DNA from: Chitinophagaceae bacterium
GTDB lineage: Bacteria > Bacteroidota > Bacteroidia > Chitinophagales > Chitinophagaceae
Assembly: GCA_016721085.1 (NCBI GenBank)
Contig: JADKJI010000013.1
Location: 91,153 to 155,152, forward strand
Length of the DNA stretch: 64,000 nt
Reading direction: 5' to 3'
Made by a program: the position numbers and the translations under genes. Positions 29,307-38,394 of this stretch are shown here, piece after piece; position 1 is the stretch's first letter, and every line of letters starts with the position of its first letter. The notes beneath the pieces are model-generated. The model searched no databases. It was not told where the DNA came from and saw only the letters and a list, made by a program, of their open reading frames with translations.

Positions 29307-29315
29307 CCGTGCCAG
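29307..29315 (-). promoter_or_regulatory. Possible sigma-54 -24 element (CTGGCACGG) with poor -12
   Basis: On the minus strand CTGGCACGG matches the YTGGCACGR half of a sigma-54 promoter exactly, and the neighbouring regulator is NtrC-type. At the correct spacing the -12 region reads TCTA instead of TTGC, so the site is incomplete. It is reported as a candidate only. Confidence 0.3.
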
Positions 29316-29362
29316 TTTATAGGTTACTGATTTACAGTAATTTATTTTCCAATAAAGACAAG

Positions 29363-29405
29363 AGGTGTACGGAAATGTGACAACAGGTGTACGGTTTTGA
29401 TACAC
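29363..29405. promoter_or_regulatory. Direct repeat AGGTGTACGG x2, candidate activator binding site
   Basis: AGGTGTACGG occurs at 29363-29372 and again at 29385-29394, exactly 22 bp apart (two helical turns). The second copy overlaps an imperfect dyad, GTGTA...TACAC (29387-29405). The repeats lie between the adaptor and the divergent NtrC-type regulator, some 50-80 bases upstream of the -24-like element, the usual distance for an enhancer-binding protein. This is inferred as the regulator's operator. Confidence 0.5.
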
Positions 29406-29488
29406 TCCCCCCAAGCCCTTGATTCATAAAAATTTGAGTGCCAATTGTTACCAAATATGGTATCATTGTGGAGCAGTAGATTTCAACT

Positions 29489-30839
29489 ATGATATTAAAG
29501 AATGCTAACATACTGGTGATCGATGACGATGTGGATGTTCTGACAGCCGTAAAACTGCTGCTCAAAACAGAAGCCCGCGAAGTGGATACCGAGAAGAATC
29601 CCGAAAACCTAAGAGCCCGTTTATCGGAAAAAAAATACGACCTCATTTTGCTGGATATGAACTTCAACAGTATCATCAATACCGGCAATGAAGGAATTTT
29701 TTGGCTGAAGAAGATAAAGGAATGGACTACCGATGTGGAAGTTATCATGATTACTGCCTATGGTGATATTGATCTGGCCGTTCGGTCTTTGAAAGAAGGT
29801 GCCTCCGACTTTATCGTAAAACCCTGGCATAACGAAAAGCTATTGCTCACTATCAGGGAATTATTAGATAAAAAGAAAAGCGCCGGATCATCAGGAAAAG
29901 AAGAAATAAGTGTAAGCAAATCCTTATTAGGCACCAGCGATATTATGCAGGAAATTTTCCTGAAGATGAATAAAGTAGCACCTACCGATGCTAAGATTCT
30001 TATTCTTGGAGAAAACGGTACAGGTAAAGATCTAATTGCAGAAGCTCTCTATGAAAGATCTGCCCGGTCAAAAGGACCTTTCATTAAAGTGGATGTGGGG
30101 GCTTTAACCGATTCCTTATTTGAAAGCGAGTTATTCGGACATAAGAAAGGAGCGTTTACAGATGCAAGAGAAGACAGGGTAGGAAGATTTGAAGCAGCGA
30201 ATGGTGGCACCATATTCCTTGATGAAATCGGAAATATCTCCTTGCAACAACAAGCTAAACTTTTGTCTGTATTACAAAACAGGCAGGTGATGCGTATCGG
30301 CACCAACCAACCTATTCCAATAGATATACGATTGATTTGCGCTACAAACGTTCCGATGAGCGAATTAGCCAATGAAGCTCATTTTCGGAAAGACCTTATC
30401 TATCGAATCAATACTGTTGAATTACTGGTTCCGCCTTTGCGAAAAAGAGGTGAGGATATTGTTTTATTGGCTAAACATTTTGTGAAGCAGTACGCAACCA
30501 AGTACCTGAAACCAGCCCTTGAATTATCGTCTGCAGCATTAGATAAACTAAAACAATATCCATTCCCCTGGCAACGTAAGGGAGCTACAGTACACTATTG
30601 AAAGAGCTGTGATAATGTGTGAAACAGAAATTCTGGAAGGAGATGATTTATTGTTTTCACCAATCGAATCTTATAATGACACATCAGAAGAATCAGCAGA
30701 TTTCAAATTAAGCACTATTGAAAAAAATACCATCCTAAAAGTGATTGAGAAGCACAATGGCAATATTTCAAAAGCAGCTAAAGAACTAGGATTAACCCGA
30801 ACAGCACTTTATAGGCGATTAAGCAAATACGATATCTGA
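29489..30839 (+). CDS. NtrC-family sigma-54-dependent response regulator, frameshifted near C-terminus
   Basis: Joined length is about 450 residues. The receiver domain (1-125) has acidic pocket D12-D14, phosphoacceptor D56 (LLLDMNF) and K110 (VKPW). The AAA+ domain has Walker A GENGTGKD (173-180), the sigma-54 contact loop as GAFTDA (220-225, usually GAFTGA) and Walker B FLDE (242-245). The C-terminal Fis-type helix-turn-helix (NISKAAKELGLTRTALYRRLSKY) is in a second frame (30609-30839). Removing one C from CCCC near 30567-30570 restores PFPGNVRELQYTIERAVIMCE, the expected R-finger region, so the break is a one-base insertion, probably an error. It is followed after 33 bases by its kinase and is divergent from the efflux operon, its likely target. 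Confidence 0.88.
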
Positions 30840-30872
30840 TAATAAATATCAAAGGAATCATACCAACTCTAC

Positions 30873-32210
30873 ATGTTTAAACAATACCAGTGGAAAATAT
30901 TGATAAGGGTAGCCGCCCTGATGGTAGTACTTACCACTGGCGCTTTCCTTATTGCTAAGGGTTATTATTTTTATCTTATTCTGGTAGCACCTGTACTGGT
31001 TTATCAGGTATTGGATTTTTTCAAGTTCCATCAAAAAGCCCAACAGGAAGTGGACCAATTCGTAGAAAGCATCCATTACCGGGACTTCAGCAGGTATTTT
31101 GATGTTAACCATGCACCTTTAGAAGTTCAATCCTTACGCCAGGGATTTAATGAAATCAATACCACTTTCAAAGTAATAAGCAGGGAGAAAGAAACACAAT
31201 ATGTTTATCTGCAGAAAATATTGGAATTAGTTGATACCGGCATCCTGTCTTACAACAACGCCAGTGGTGAAGTGGTTTGGATGAATGAATCGCTAAAGAA
31301 AATGTTAGGTATCCCCTATCTGAAAACCATTCATTCATTGGAGAAAAGGGACCCAGCCTTGTATAATAGTACATTGGAATTAAAATCTGGCGACAACCGG
31401 ATTGTAACTATCAACAGGGATAAAAACAATTTCAAGATAGTATTGTCTGCCACTGCCTTTCAGACTGATGGAGAAGTTTACAAACTGGTAGCTTTCCAGA
31501 ATGTAAACGAAGCGCTGGATGAAACGGAAGCAAAAGCCTGGCAGAAACTATTAAGTGTAATGACGCATGAGATCATGAACTCTGTTGCGCCGATCTCATC
31601 GCTTGCAGACACTTTAAAGAATCGACTTTCCAGTGTGAATTCAAAGGTTAATGATTCCAGTGGAACATTGGAAGATCTTGAAGTAGGAATTGAAACTATC
31701 AAACGCAGAAGTGAAGGATTGCTGCGATTTGCTGAAACATACAGGAACCTGAACAAAATCACTCAACCTAATCTTAAGAAGATATTAGTTCGTGATTTGT
31801 TTGAAAACCTCCACCATCTCATGGAGCCCACTTTGGATCAAAAGAACATTGACCTTGAAATCATCCTGAAAGATCCAGGCATGGAAATGGAGGCCGATGT
31901 AAACCTGGTTGAGCAAATGCTCATCAATCTTTTGATCAACGCAATGGATGCGGTTAAAGAAAGGCCTACACCCCGCATTTTACTCTCAGCATATAAAGAA
32001 GGAAACCGCTACATCATCAAAGTAGCTGATAACGGAATAGGCATACCCGAAGAATTAGTAGACAAAATTTTCATCCCCTTCTTCAGCACCAAAAAAAGCG
32101 GCAGCGGTATAGGGCTCAGCCTTTGCAAACAAATCATGCTACTACATAAGGGGAATATACAGGTGCAGAGTGTGGAAGGAGAAGGGACGGTGTTTGTGCT
32201 AACGTTTTAG
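30873..32210 (+). CDS. NtrB-like sensor histidine kinase
   Basis: 445 residues, intact. There are two membrane helices near the N-terminus (about 9-28 and 31-48) with almost no periplasmic loop, suggesting membrane or cytoplasmic sensing. A PAS-like region lies at about 110-215. The phosphoacceptor is H232 in SVMTHEIMNSVAPISSL. The ATP-binding domain has N356 (NLLINAMDAV), DNGIG (386-390), FIPFF (400-404) and GSGIGL (410-415). The HEIMN.VAPI version of the H-box is typical of Bacteroidota kinases that pair with NtrC regulators. It is encoded 33 bases after the response regulator in the same direction. It probably phosphorylates D56 of that regulator in response to an envelope or substrate signal; the signal is unknown. 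Confidence 0.92.
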   Translation: MFKQYQWKILIRVAALMVVLTTGAFLIAKGYYFYLILVAPVLVYQVLDFFKFHQKAQQEVDQFVESIHYRDFSRYFDVNHAPLEVQSLRQGFNEINTTFKVISREKETQYVYLQKILELVDTGILSYNNASGEVVWMNESLKKMLGIPYLKTIHSLEKRDPALYNSTLELKSGDNRIVTINRDKNNFKIVLSATAFQTDGEVYKLVAFQNVNEALDETEAKAWQKLLSVMTHEIMNSVAPISSLADTLKNRLSSVNSKVNDSSGTLEDLEVGIETIKRRSEGLLRFAETYRNLNKITQPNLKKILVRDLFENLHHLMEPTLDQKNIDLEIILKDPGMEMEADVNLVEQMLINLLINAMDAVKERPTPRILLSAYKEGNRYIIKVADNGIGIPEELVDKIFIPFFSTKKSGSGIGLSLCKQIMLLHKGNIQVQSVEGEGTVFVLTF

Positions 32211-32249
32211 CAATTTTGAATTTGAAAATTTGATGATTTGAAAATTTGA

Positions 32250-32455
32250 AAATCCACGATTAAATCAAATACATTTCACCGCAGAGACGCGGAGGCGCGG
32301 TTGATAAATTTATGCAGTTTTAATATTTATAAAATAGAGATGCAGAGGGTCTCTATTAAATAATACAATAACCGCAGAGACGCAGCGACGCAGAGATGTA
32401 TTCCCTGCGCCTCCGCGTCTCTGCGGTAAAATGTATTTGATATAATCGTGGATTT
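32250..32455. repeat. Nested inverted-repeat element between convergent kinase and caspase genes
   Basis: The outer arms are about 51 bp (32250-32300 and 32404-32455), nearly perfect inverted copies, running from CCACGATT through CAAATACATTT to the GC-rich CCGCAGAGACGC. A second left half at 32371-32393 can also pair with the right arm, giving an inner hairpin. AT-rich TTTGAAAATTTG repeats extend outward on the left. The element fills the 273-base convergent gap and could act as a two-way terminator; no gene is seen in it. Confidence 0.75.
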
Positions 32456-32483
32456 AGAGCTCGGACTCAAATTATCCAAATTT

Positions 32484-34643
32484 TCAAATTATCATTCCCG
32501 CGAAACGGCGACTATCTTCATGTTCCCGGGCCAGGGGCAAAGCACCCAGAAAGCAAAAAAAACGGGCCGCCGGCCACCCGCCAGAAAAACCACCGTAAGT
32601 AAACCCCACAATCTTCACCTCATCCACCTTCACCGGACTCATCTTTGGTCCGCGAGATCTTTCATCGGCACCATCTTTAAAGCTTTCGTTGTAGAATGTT
32701 TCGAATGAACTGCCGGCACCTCTTGATGTGCTGCGGTGCTGAATGGCTTTAAGATCCATGGCTTGGGAAGTGATAAGGATCTTCATAAAATCTTTCCCAT
32801 AAGGAGGATATAATTTTATCGGCATTGTGGTATATGTACCTTTTGCACTTACTTTATAATCCTCAGCAGTCTTGTTATCATCCATTGGATCAGGAATGGT
32901 TACACCAATAGAATTATCAGGCATAATATCCAAAACGCTTAAGTAAACAGGAAAATCATGTAAGTTTCTTATTCGAATAATAAAGCCTTCATTTTCGGCT
33001 GCATTATCATCTGCCTCTTTAAAACATATATCACCTTTGCTGTTTGTCATTTGCTGCAAGGTCTTTGAAACAATCAAAGTATCCTTACCGCCAATAGTTT
33101 TTACAATACCAGGAATAATTTCAATCTGAACATAATTGAACACATTCGCATCAGCAGGTGTTGAAATGCTTCTGAGATATTGAGCCCTTGAATATTCTTT
33201 CACCTTATCCCTTATAGCATCTGTTTCTGCATCACTCAATACATTACTACTATTTGCAGGCCAGGGTTTCTCCCACAATATGCTATCGTTTACTGCCACT
33301 ACCTGCAGACTTTGCTCATTTGTCTTTGGATCCTTATAGGTAGTTACCGCAATATCAGCATTTGCCTTATCAAGAGAAATGTAATTATACGATTGTAATT
33401 TTCCCTTTATCATTCCTGCTACTGCGGCTTCAGGAAGACTGATCTTCACCACCACATTCATCTCACCGAAACTCTTTGATTCAAAAACTATATTATAAGC
33501 TTTTGTCTTATCAGGCATTTCTGAAGTAATAGACCCTGTAGAAGAAACCATTCTTGCATCTCCGATTTCACCAGTAGCAGCTGGCTTTGTATTCTTGAAG
33601 TCGGTTACTTCAACCGGATACAAACTGAATTTTGCTCCTTTTGCTATAGCATGTACAGTGCCTCTTGGTATCTCTATGGTTTTATCTGAGTTCCATTTTG
33701 TAATGCGTACTATATCTTTTGTAGGAATGAATTGTCCACCAAATACCTGCTGGTTTGTATTACCCTCAATCTGTGGATTCTGAAATGGCTTCCAGCTTTG
33801 TATAGAAGTCTTGATCTTTTCAAAAAGCATCTTATAGTTAAGAGGTCCTTGTTGTTGTGCTAATGCCAGACTGAAAGCATATGAAAGCGCGCCCACACCA
33901 TTCTTATCAGCATCTTTAGTTTCATAATTCAACTGATCAGCACTCGCTGCACTGATCACCACCATATTTGAGAGAAGTGTCTTATCATCAAATACTCCTT
34001 CTTCAGTACTGCCACCTCCTCGTGTTGCTGAAGCTGGCGGAGTATATCCTGTTGGTTCGCATTTCTCATCAGTACCACGGGTAACACTCATTTGTTGTCC
34101 ACGGGTTGCTGTTCCTGAATGACAGGCATCTAATAAAACCAAAAGACTTCCATCTTTTCCAATAACTTTTCGAAGTTGTTTTAGTTTCTCTCCCAGTTCA
34201 TCATCACGGTAATGGTTTTGTCCTGTATAAGCACCCGGACTATATCTCATTTTTGCATCATAAGGAACCAATGCTTCATCGTATCCGTCTGTTTCATCTT
34301 TATTGGCATCATCAAAAATCTGTTGACCATGACCAGAGAAATGGAAGAGAATAATATCACCAGCTTTTGCCCTTGAAATCAGTCGGTCTATTGCTGCAAC
34401 AATACCTGCTTTTGTGGCTTGTTCGTTCTTAAGCGTATCAATATCACCATCTTCAAAACCCTGCGCTTTTAAAGCCGCTCTCATATACTTGATATCGTTG
34501 ATAGAGCTGATCGGGTTCCAACCAGTTGACGGATCGTATGTGCCAATAGCAATAACCAGGGCCAGCTTCCGTGGCGCCTCCGGCGCAGGACTCGCGGCTG
34601 CCATTATAATCAGCACACTCAATAAAAAGGCTAATAAACGCAT
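32484..34643 (-). CDS. Secreted caspase-like protease (peptidase C14 family)
   Basis: 719 codons. The signal peptide is about residues 1-18. Residues 26-290 form a metacaspase/caspase-type domain with the catalytic pair H105 (HFSGHGQQ) and C174 (LLDACHSGT). The region beyond about 300 has no recognised motif but looks beta-rich, including DLKAIQHRSTSRGAGS near the end. The last 35 or so residues after VKIVGFTY (GGWPAARFFCFLGALPL and beyond) are coded by an abruptly GC-rich patch (32500-32600), and families of this type normally stop soon after such a motif. The true C-terminus is therefore probably about residue 684 and the tail an artefact or shifted frame. The family cleaves after basic or acidic residues; its biological role here is unknown. 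It is convergent with the kinase gene. Confidence 0.82.
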   Translation of the reverse strand: MRLLAFLLSVLIIMAAASPAPEAPRKLALVIAIGTYDPSTGWNPISSINDIKYMRAALKAQGFEDGDIDTLKNEQATKAGIVAAIDRLISRAKAGDIILFHFSGHGQQIFDDANKDETDGYDEALVPYDAKMRYSPGAYTGQNHYRDDELGEKLKQLRKVIGKDGSLLVLLDACHSGTATRGQQMSVTRGTDEKCEPTGYTPPASATRGGGSTEEGVFDDKTLLSNMVVISAASADQLNYETKDADKNGVGALSYAFSLALAQQQGPLNYKMLFEKIKTSIQSWKPFQNPQIEGNTNQQVFGGQFIPTKDIVRITKWNSDKTIEIPRGTVHAIAKGAKFSLYPVEVTDFKNTKPAATGEIGDARMVSSTGSITSEMPDKTKAYNIVFESKSFGEMNVVVKISLPEAAVAGMIKGKLQSYNYISLDKANADIAVTTYKDPKTNEQSLQVVAVNDSILWEKPWPANSSNVLSDAETDAIRDKVKEYSRAQYLRSISTPADANVFNYVQIEIIPGIVKTIGGKDTLIVSKTLQQMTNSKGDICFKEADDNAAENEGFIIRIRNLHDFPVYLSVLDIMPDNSIGVTIPDPMDDNKTAEDYKVSAKGTYTTMPIKLYPPYGKDFMKILITSQAMDLKAIQHRSTSRGAGSSFETFYNESFKDGADERSRGPKMSPVKVDEVKIVGFTYGGFSGGWPAARFFCFLGALPLAREHEDSRRFAGMII

Positions 34644-34749
34644 AACAACTTCTTTAGGGTAATCAAATATAACTTAATAATGGAGGGGGAGTATCCGTGC
34701 TGGTGGGGATTTTGGGAGGGGAGTCGGGATACATAGTAGGGAAGTTAGG

Positions 34750-34923
34750 TAGTAGGGTAGTAAGGAAGGAGGAAATACAGCCTTTTAGCTTGCAACAATA
34801 TAACCGCATAGGTGCAGAGACGCAGGGGGGTATTCCTCTGCGTCTCTGCGCCTCTGCGGTTTAAAATTTAATTTAATAACTTCCCAACTTGTATTTGTAT
34901 TTCTCCTTCCTTACTACCCTACT
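34750..34923. repeat. Nested inverted-repeat element between the two caspase genes
   Basis: The 327-base gap 34644-34970 holds no gene. Outer arms at 34750-34779 and 34896-34923 are inverted copies with one single-base gap (GTAGTAAGGAAGGA facing TCCTTCCTTACTAC). Inside, AACCGCATAGGTGCAGAG at 34802 onward pairs with 34838-34861, 22 of 24 bases. The inner hairpin is the same GAGACGC type as at 32.3, 46.7 and 50.3 kb; the outer arms are specific to this locus. Confidence 0.75.
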
Positions 34924-34970
34924 TGTATTCCTTCCGGACTTTCCGTCTTCCCGACTTTCGGACTTGCATC

Positions 34971-36698
34971 TCACTTCCCTACCAACACAAACTCACTCCC
35001 CCTCTGCACTTCCCCAAAATCACCTAACAATGGACCCGAAGGCAATTTGTCCTGCAGCATGGCGTAGATCTGAGAACTGGTGAGATAATTATTTAATCCT
35101 TTGGTACGTAGAGCTTCTAGTAATAGCACGGCAAAAGGCGAATGATTTCCAAATTGTGGAGCAAGGTCTTTATCGGGTACAGTATTCTTTCCTCCTGAAG
35201 AAATGAAACGTCGGGTTCTTAGCCGTAGTTTCTTAGATACAAATGGCTCGTTGGGATTTACTTTTACTTCTTTATCAGGTTGCATTGTTTTCACTACCTT
35301 ATCACCAAAGGTTCCTCCAAAACATACATCCAGTAACACCATCACCTGGCGGGATGGGAGTTTATTGAATATCATTGACATTCTATTGAAGCTAAGATAA
35401 GAATCGCGTGTTGGATCCGCCGCTATTGGCTTTGAATCCTTACACACTATAAAACCATCATCAAGCAGCTCATCGTTATAATCACCATGTCCTGCAAAAA
35501 ATATAATCAACTGATCATCCTCTTTCAAATCTTTTGATAGTGTGACCAACGAATTGGTGATTTCCTCCTTCTTCTTATTAATCACATACTTTACTTTATA
35601 GCCATATTGATTAGTGAGCGTATCGCCAACGGCCTGCGCATCATTCAGTGGATTTCTCAGATAGGGCCAATCTTCAGCACTAGCGAATTCATTGGTAGCA
35701 ATGATAATAGCTACTTTCTCTCCTGGTTTTTTTTCTGGCAAAACTTCAACCTTAGCATTACTCACTCTTCCTCCCCGCATTGTTTCTTCCTGTTGTACCA
35801 TATCTTTCATCGGTTCAAGAAAATCCTTCTCAAAATAAATATCGAAATAGGGACTCTGGTAATCGCCGCAAATCACTTCATTCTTTCGAATGGAATACAC
35901 CAGTTTATCTGCCACGCGTTTGTCTGCGAACAATTCAAACATATTCTGGTTTGAAGGAATATTTGTCAGATAATAGTTCATTGGTCCCTGATTCAACCTT
36001 ACTTTATTGCAAACCAAATTATCAAGCCCCAATGTGTTTGTAACCATCACTACCCTGTTCTTCATACTTAAACTGGCAGCTACTGGATTCTTTTCAACGA
36101 TGGCTTTTATGAATTCTGTCCTGAATCCTTCCGAAGGACCCGCTTCTGTAAAAAAGAATTGGTTATTGGCTGGTATGAGAGTAAAAAATTGGCTTAATAC
36201 CTTTAGAGATATTCCTTCTTTAATCAGATAAGATGAATCTGTACTGGTCATTCCAAAAGGGGCAAAGACCGTTTGTTTTTCGCCTTGAATAGTATACCGC
36301 ATACAGAACCCGGCAAAATTGAATAAAAAATAATCATTCGGTTTACTACTATCTACAATCTTCTGCAATGCTTCCATAATATTCTTTCTGGTTGCGTCAT
36401 TACCAGTAAGAAGATAAGAATGTACTTTCTTTACTTTTCCGGCTGTATCCCATGCCATCCATTTCATGTATTGTGAAATAGAAAAATCAGAAAACTTACG
36501 GGCATCCGAAATACAATTCATAACCTGTAATTGCTGAGTTGAAACATATTCATTGATACCAATAGAAACAACCCATAAGGCACCATTCCCTTTTCCTGTT
36601 CCCCGAATTGGACTTATCCCTTTTATGCCATCTCCAGAATATCCTTCATGTGCAATCAACAGAACCGTCAGAATCAGTAACCAGAATTTTTTATTCAT
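34971..36698 (-). CDS. Secreted tandem caspase-like protein: inactive N-terminal plus active C-terminal C14 domain
   Basis: 575 residues with a signal peptide (about 1-21). Two caspase-type domains are visible. The C-terminal one (about 325-575) has catalytic H404 (FFAGHGDYND) and C459 (LLDVCFGGTF). The N-terminal one (about 38-245) shows the same framework (WVVSIGINEY; NDYFLFNFAG; NNQFFFTEAG), but the histidine position is F131 and the cysteine position is G187, so it cannot be catalytic. The domains are joined by a lysine/glutamate-rich linker. A pseudo-enzyme domain next to an active one suggests regulation or substrate binding. It is encoded just upstream of the other caspase-like gene, same strand, 327 bases away. 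Family assignment is secure; role unknown. Confidence 0.82.
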   Translation of the reverse strand: MNKKFWLLILTVLLIAHEGYSGDGIKGISPIRGTGKGNGALWVVSIGINEYVSTQQLQVMNCISDARKFSDFSISQYMKWMAWDTAGKVKKVHSYLLTGNDATRKNIMEALQKIVDSSKPNDYFLFNFAGFCMRYTIQGEKQTVFAPFGMTSTDSSYLIKEGISLKVLSQFFTLIPANNQFFFTEAGPSEGFRTEFIKAIVEKNPVAASLSMKNRVVMVTNTLGLDNLVCNKVRLNQGPMNYYLTNIPSNQNMFELFADKRVADKLVYSIRKNEVICGDYQSPYFDIYFEKDFLEPMKDMVQQEETMRGGRVSNAKVEVLPEKKPGEKVAIIIATNEFASAEDWPYLRNPLNDAQAVGDTLTNQYGYKVKYVINKKKEEITNSLVTLSKDLKEDDQLIIFFAGHGDYNDELLDDGFIVCKDSKPIAADPTRDSYLSFNRMSMIFNKLPSRQVMVLLDVCFGGTFGDKVVKTMQPDKEVKVNPNEPFVSKKLRLRTRRFISSGGKNTVPDKDLAPQFGNHSPFAVLLLEALRTKGLNNYLTSSQIYAMLQDKLPSGPLLGDFGEVQRGSEFVLVGK

Positions 36699-36813
36699 AA
36701 TGTTCGGTATAAAACAAATCTGCCGTCCAAATGGTACGGCAGATTTATTATTTGATTATATTATACAAGAGGTTGTATCTGTAGCCATGTTCAGGGGTTG
36801 CACTTTTTGTTTC

Positions 36814-36860
36814 CCCCGGGTTGCACCCGGGGTCATTGTTATTCAACCCCTTCGGGGTTG
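36814..36860. repeat. Pair of GC-rich hairpins downstream of the astacin gene
   Basis: CCCCGGGTTGCACCCGGGG (36814-36832) and CAACCCC-TTC-GGGGTTG (36844-36860) are adjacent strong stems. Next to them (about 36893-36982) is a run of short GACTTCCGG-like repeats similar to sequence at 34.93 kb. They fill most of the gap 36699-36982, which has no gene. They look like dispersed palindromic repeats and may end or stabilise the astacin transcript. Confidence 0.6.
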
Positions 36861-36982
36861 GGTGACAAACATTCACCTTCAACTACTTCCCAACTTCCGA
36901 CTCCTGACTATTGACTCCCGACTTGTATTCACTCCCCGGACTTTCCTTCCGGTCTTCCGGACTTTTCTTCCCGTCTTCCCGA

Positions 36983-38200
36983 CTACTTAATTACACTAAG
37001 CCCCACCGGATTCGAAGAATACAAAATCTTAAACTCCTGTCCATCAATCAAAAATGCTTTGAAGATAGCCTGAATCTTTGTTCCGGCTGGAACTGGCAAC
37101 TCAGAATAAGGAAGGAACAATTCAAAGTCATTGGATGTAGCTTTATTAGCTGTCAGCGTCTTACCAGGAAGGAATTTGAATCCCTTATAAGTTGCTACCA
37201 CATTACTGATATTGTATTTATCATTATTATCCATGATTGGATCTCCATTCTCATCATAGAAGAGTACACTGAAATACACCTGGCCTTCAGCACCTGCAGT
37301 TTTGATGTTGAATGAAGGATACAATAACAGACCCCCTTTTTCAGGACTATTAACAACTATCATCTTTGTATAGTTAGTAACTATAAAACGAGGTACTTCA
37401 CCTTCCCTGTTACCAACTTTTGGATACAGTGCTCCTACCATTGCTATATCACCAGCAGAAACTACATTGTTCCAACCAACTGCATATCCGTTTGTTGTCC
37501 AACGGGCAAATACTGGATAGTGCATGATTGAATACTTATCGTAATTAGTACCATGAGTATAAGTCATGCTGTACTCCTGGAAAAGGTTAACATCCACCTT
37601 CATCTTATCCCAACCTTGAGATTGTTCCAATTCTTTGTAAACAACTTCTTTATTCCAGGGAATACCAGCTTTAGGGCTATAATGTTCGTGTAATAAACCG
37701 ATAGCATGACCGAATTCATGCATTACCGTTCCGTGCATTGATTCTGCAGTCTGGAAATCGGTTGTATCAAGGTTCATTGTTTTTACATCCTGTGGAATTG
37801 TTTCGGCAATAGTTCCAATCATGGAATTATGACCGCCTTTATCATCAAGATTCACTCTGATGGTAGCCGGACCATAATCAACAAAATCGAATTTTATATT
37901 GGCATATTGCTCCCATTCTTTTGCATAGGCTTTAACCCTTGCTTTCATAGCAGGACTTCCTGTAAGAATACGAACCTTAAGGGTACTTCCATTTTCCCAT
38001 AAGTAGTAAGGGTCCACCAGACCTCTTGCTCCTTTCGTAGTATCGAAAGTTGTCATGCGGGGAGATTCCATTACAGAAGTACAACCGTATTTATGAGCTA
38101 CAGATTTAACGGATGGTTTTGGCTTCTGTTGAGCCCATCCCTGAAGACTTACCAATGCTGCAGACATCAATAGTAAGCTACGAAAAGTATTCATGTTCAT
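36983..38200 (-). CDS. Astacin-type (M12A) secreted zinc metalloprotease
   Basis: 405 residues. The signal peptide is about 1-24 (ending GWAQQ). The zinc site is HEFGHAIGLLHEH with H161, E162, H165 and H171, and the Met-turn is SIMHYP at M226, both in the metzincin/astacin arrangement. The upstream sequence KVRILTGSPAMKARVKAYAKEWEQYANIKFDFV matches the start of an astacin catalytic domain. Residues after about 250 form a C-terminal beta-rich domain without a recognised name. It probably degrades extracellular proteins. It lies next to two secreted caspase-like proteases and upstream of the T9SS glycosidase, all on the minus strand but with wide gaps, so cotranscription is uncertain. Start codon 1 or 3 (MNMN) is undecided. 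Confidence 0.9.
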   Translation of the reverse strand: MNMNTFRSLLLMSAALVSLQGWAQQKPKPSVKSVAHKYGCTSVMESPRMTTFDTTKGARGLVDPYYLWENGSTLKVRILTGSPAMKARVKAYAKEWEQYANIKFDFVDYGPATIRVNLDDKGGHNSMIGTIAETIPQDVKTMNLDTTDFQTAESMHGTVMHEFGHAIGLLHEHYSPKAGIPWNKEVVYKELEQSQGWDKMKVDVNLFQEYSMTYTHGTNYDKYSIMHYPVFARWTTNGYAVGWNNVVSAGDIAMVGALYPKVGNREGEVPRFIVTNYTKMIVVNSPEKGGLLLYPSFNIKTAGAEGQVYFSVLFYDENGDPIMDNNDKYNISNVVATYKGFKFLPGKTLTANKATSNDFELFLPYSELPVPAGTKIQAIFKAFLIDGQEFKILYSSNPVGLSVIK

Positions 38201-38227
38201 TTGGTTTTAGGTGTTACTCTTTCAATT

Positions 38228-38246
38228 AAACCGTTTCAATCGGTTT
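38228..38246. promoter_or_regulatory. Dyad AAACCG-N7-CGGTTT upstream of astacin gene
   Basis: A perfect 6-bp inverted repeat with a 7-base centre lies 28 bases upstream of the astacin start codon. It could be a repressor operator or a leader hairpin; no regulator is assigned. Confidence 0.3.
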
Positions 38247-38394
38247 TACGTTATAAACTTAGCCATATGGTTGGGTACTTCCAATACCCACCAGCCACAT
38301 TTTTTGATTTTTTACTAAGAATCTTTAAAAGAAGAGGGAAAACCACCTAAATAATGGAAAATGAATGTTTTTTTAAGCCCGAGTTTGAGCTATA

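Noticed and set aside
29307..29330. Complete sigma-54 promoter for the efflux operon
   Set aside because: The -24 half is perfect but the -12 GC is absent, so only a candidate half-site is reported.
32448..32708. 86-codon plus-strand frame over the caspase 3' end
   Set aside because: It overlaps repeat sequence and the antisense of the protease gene; no motif.
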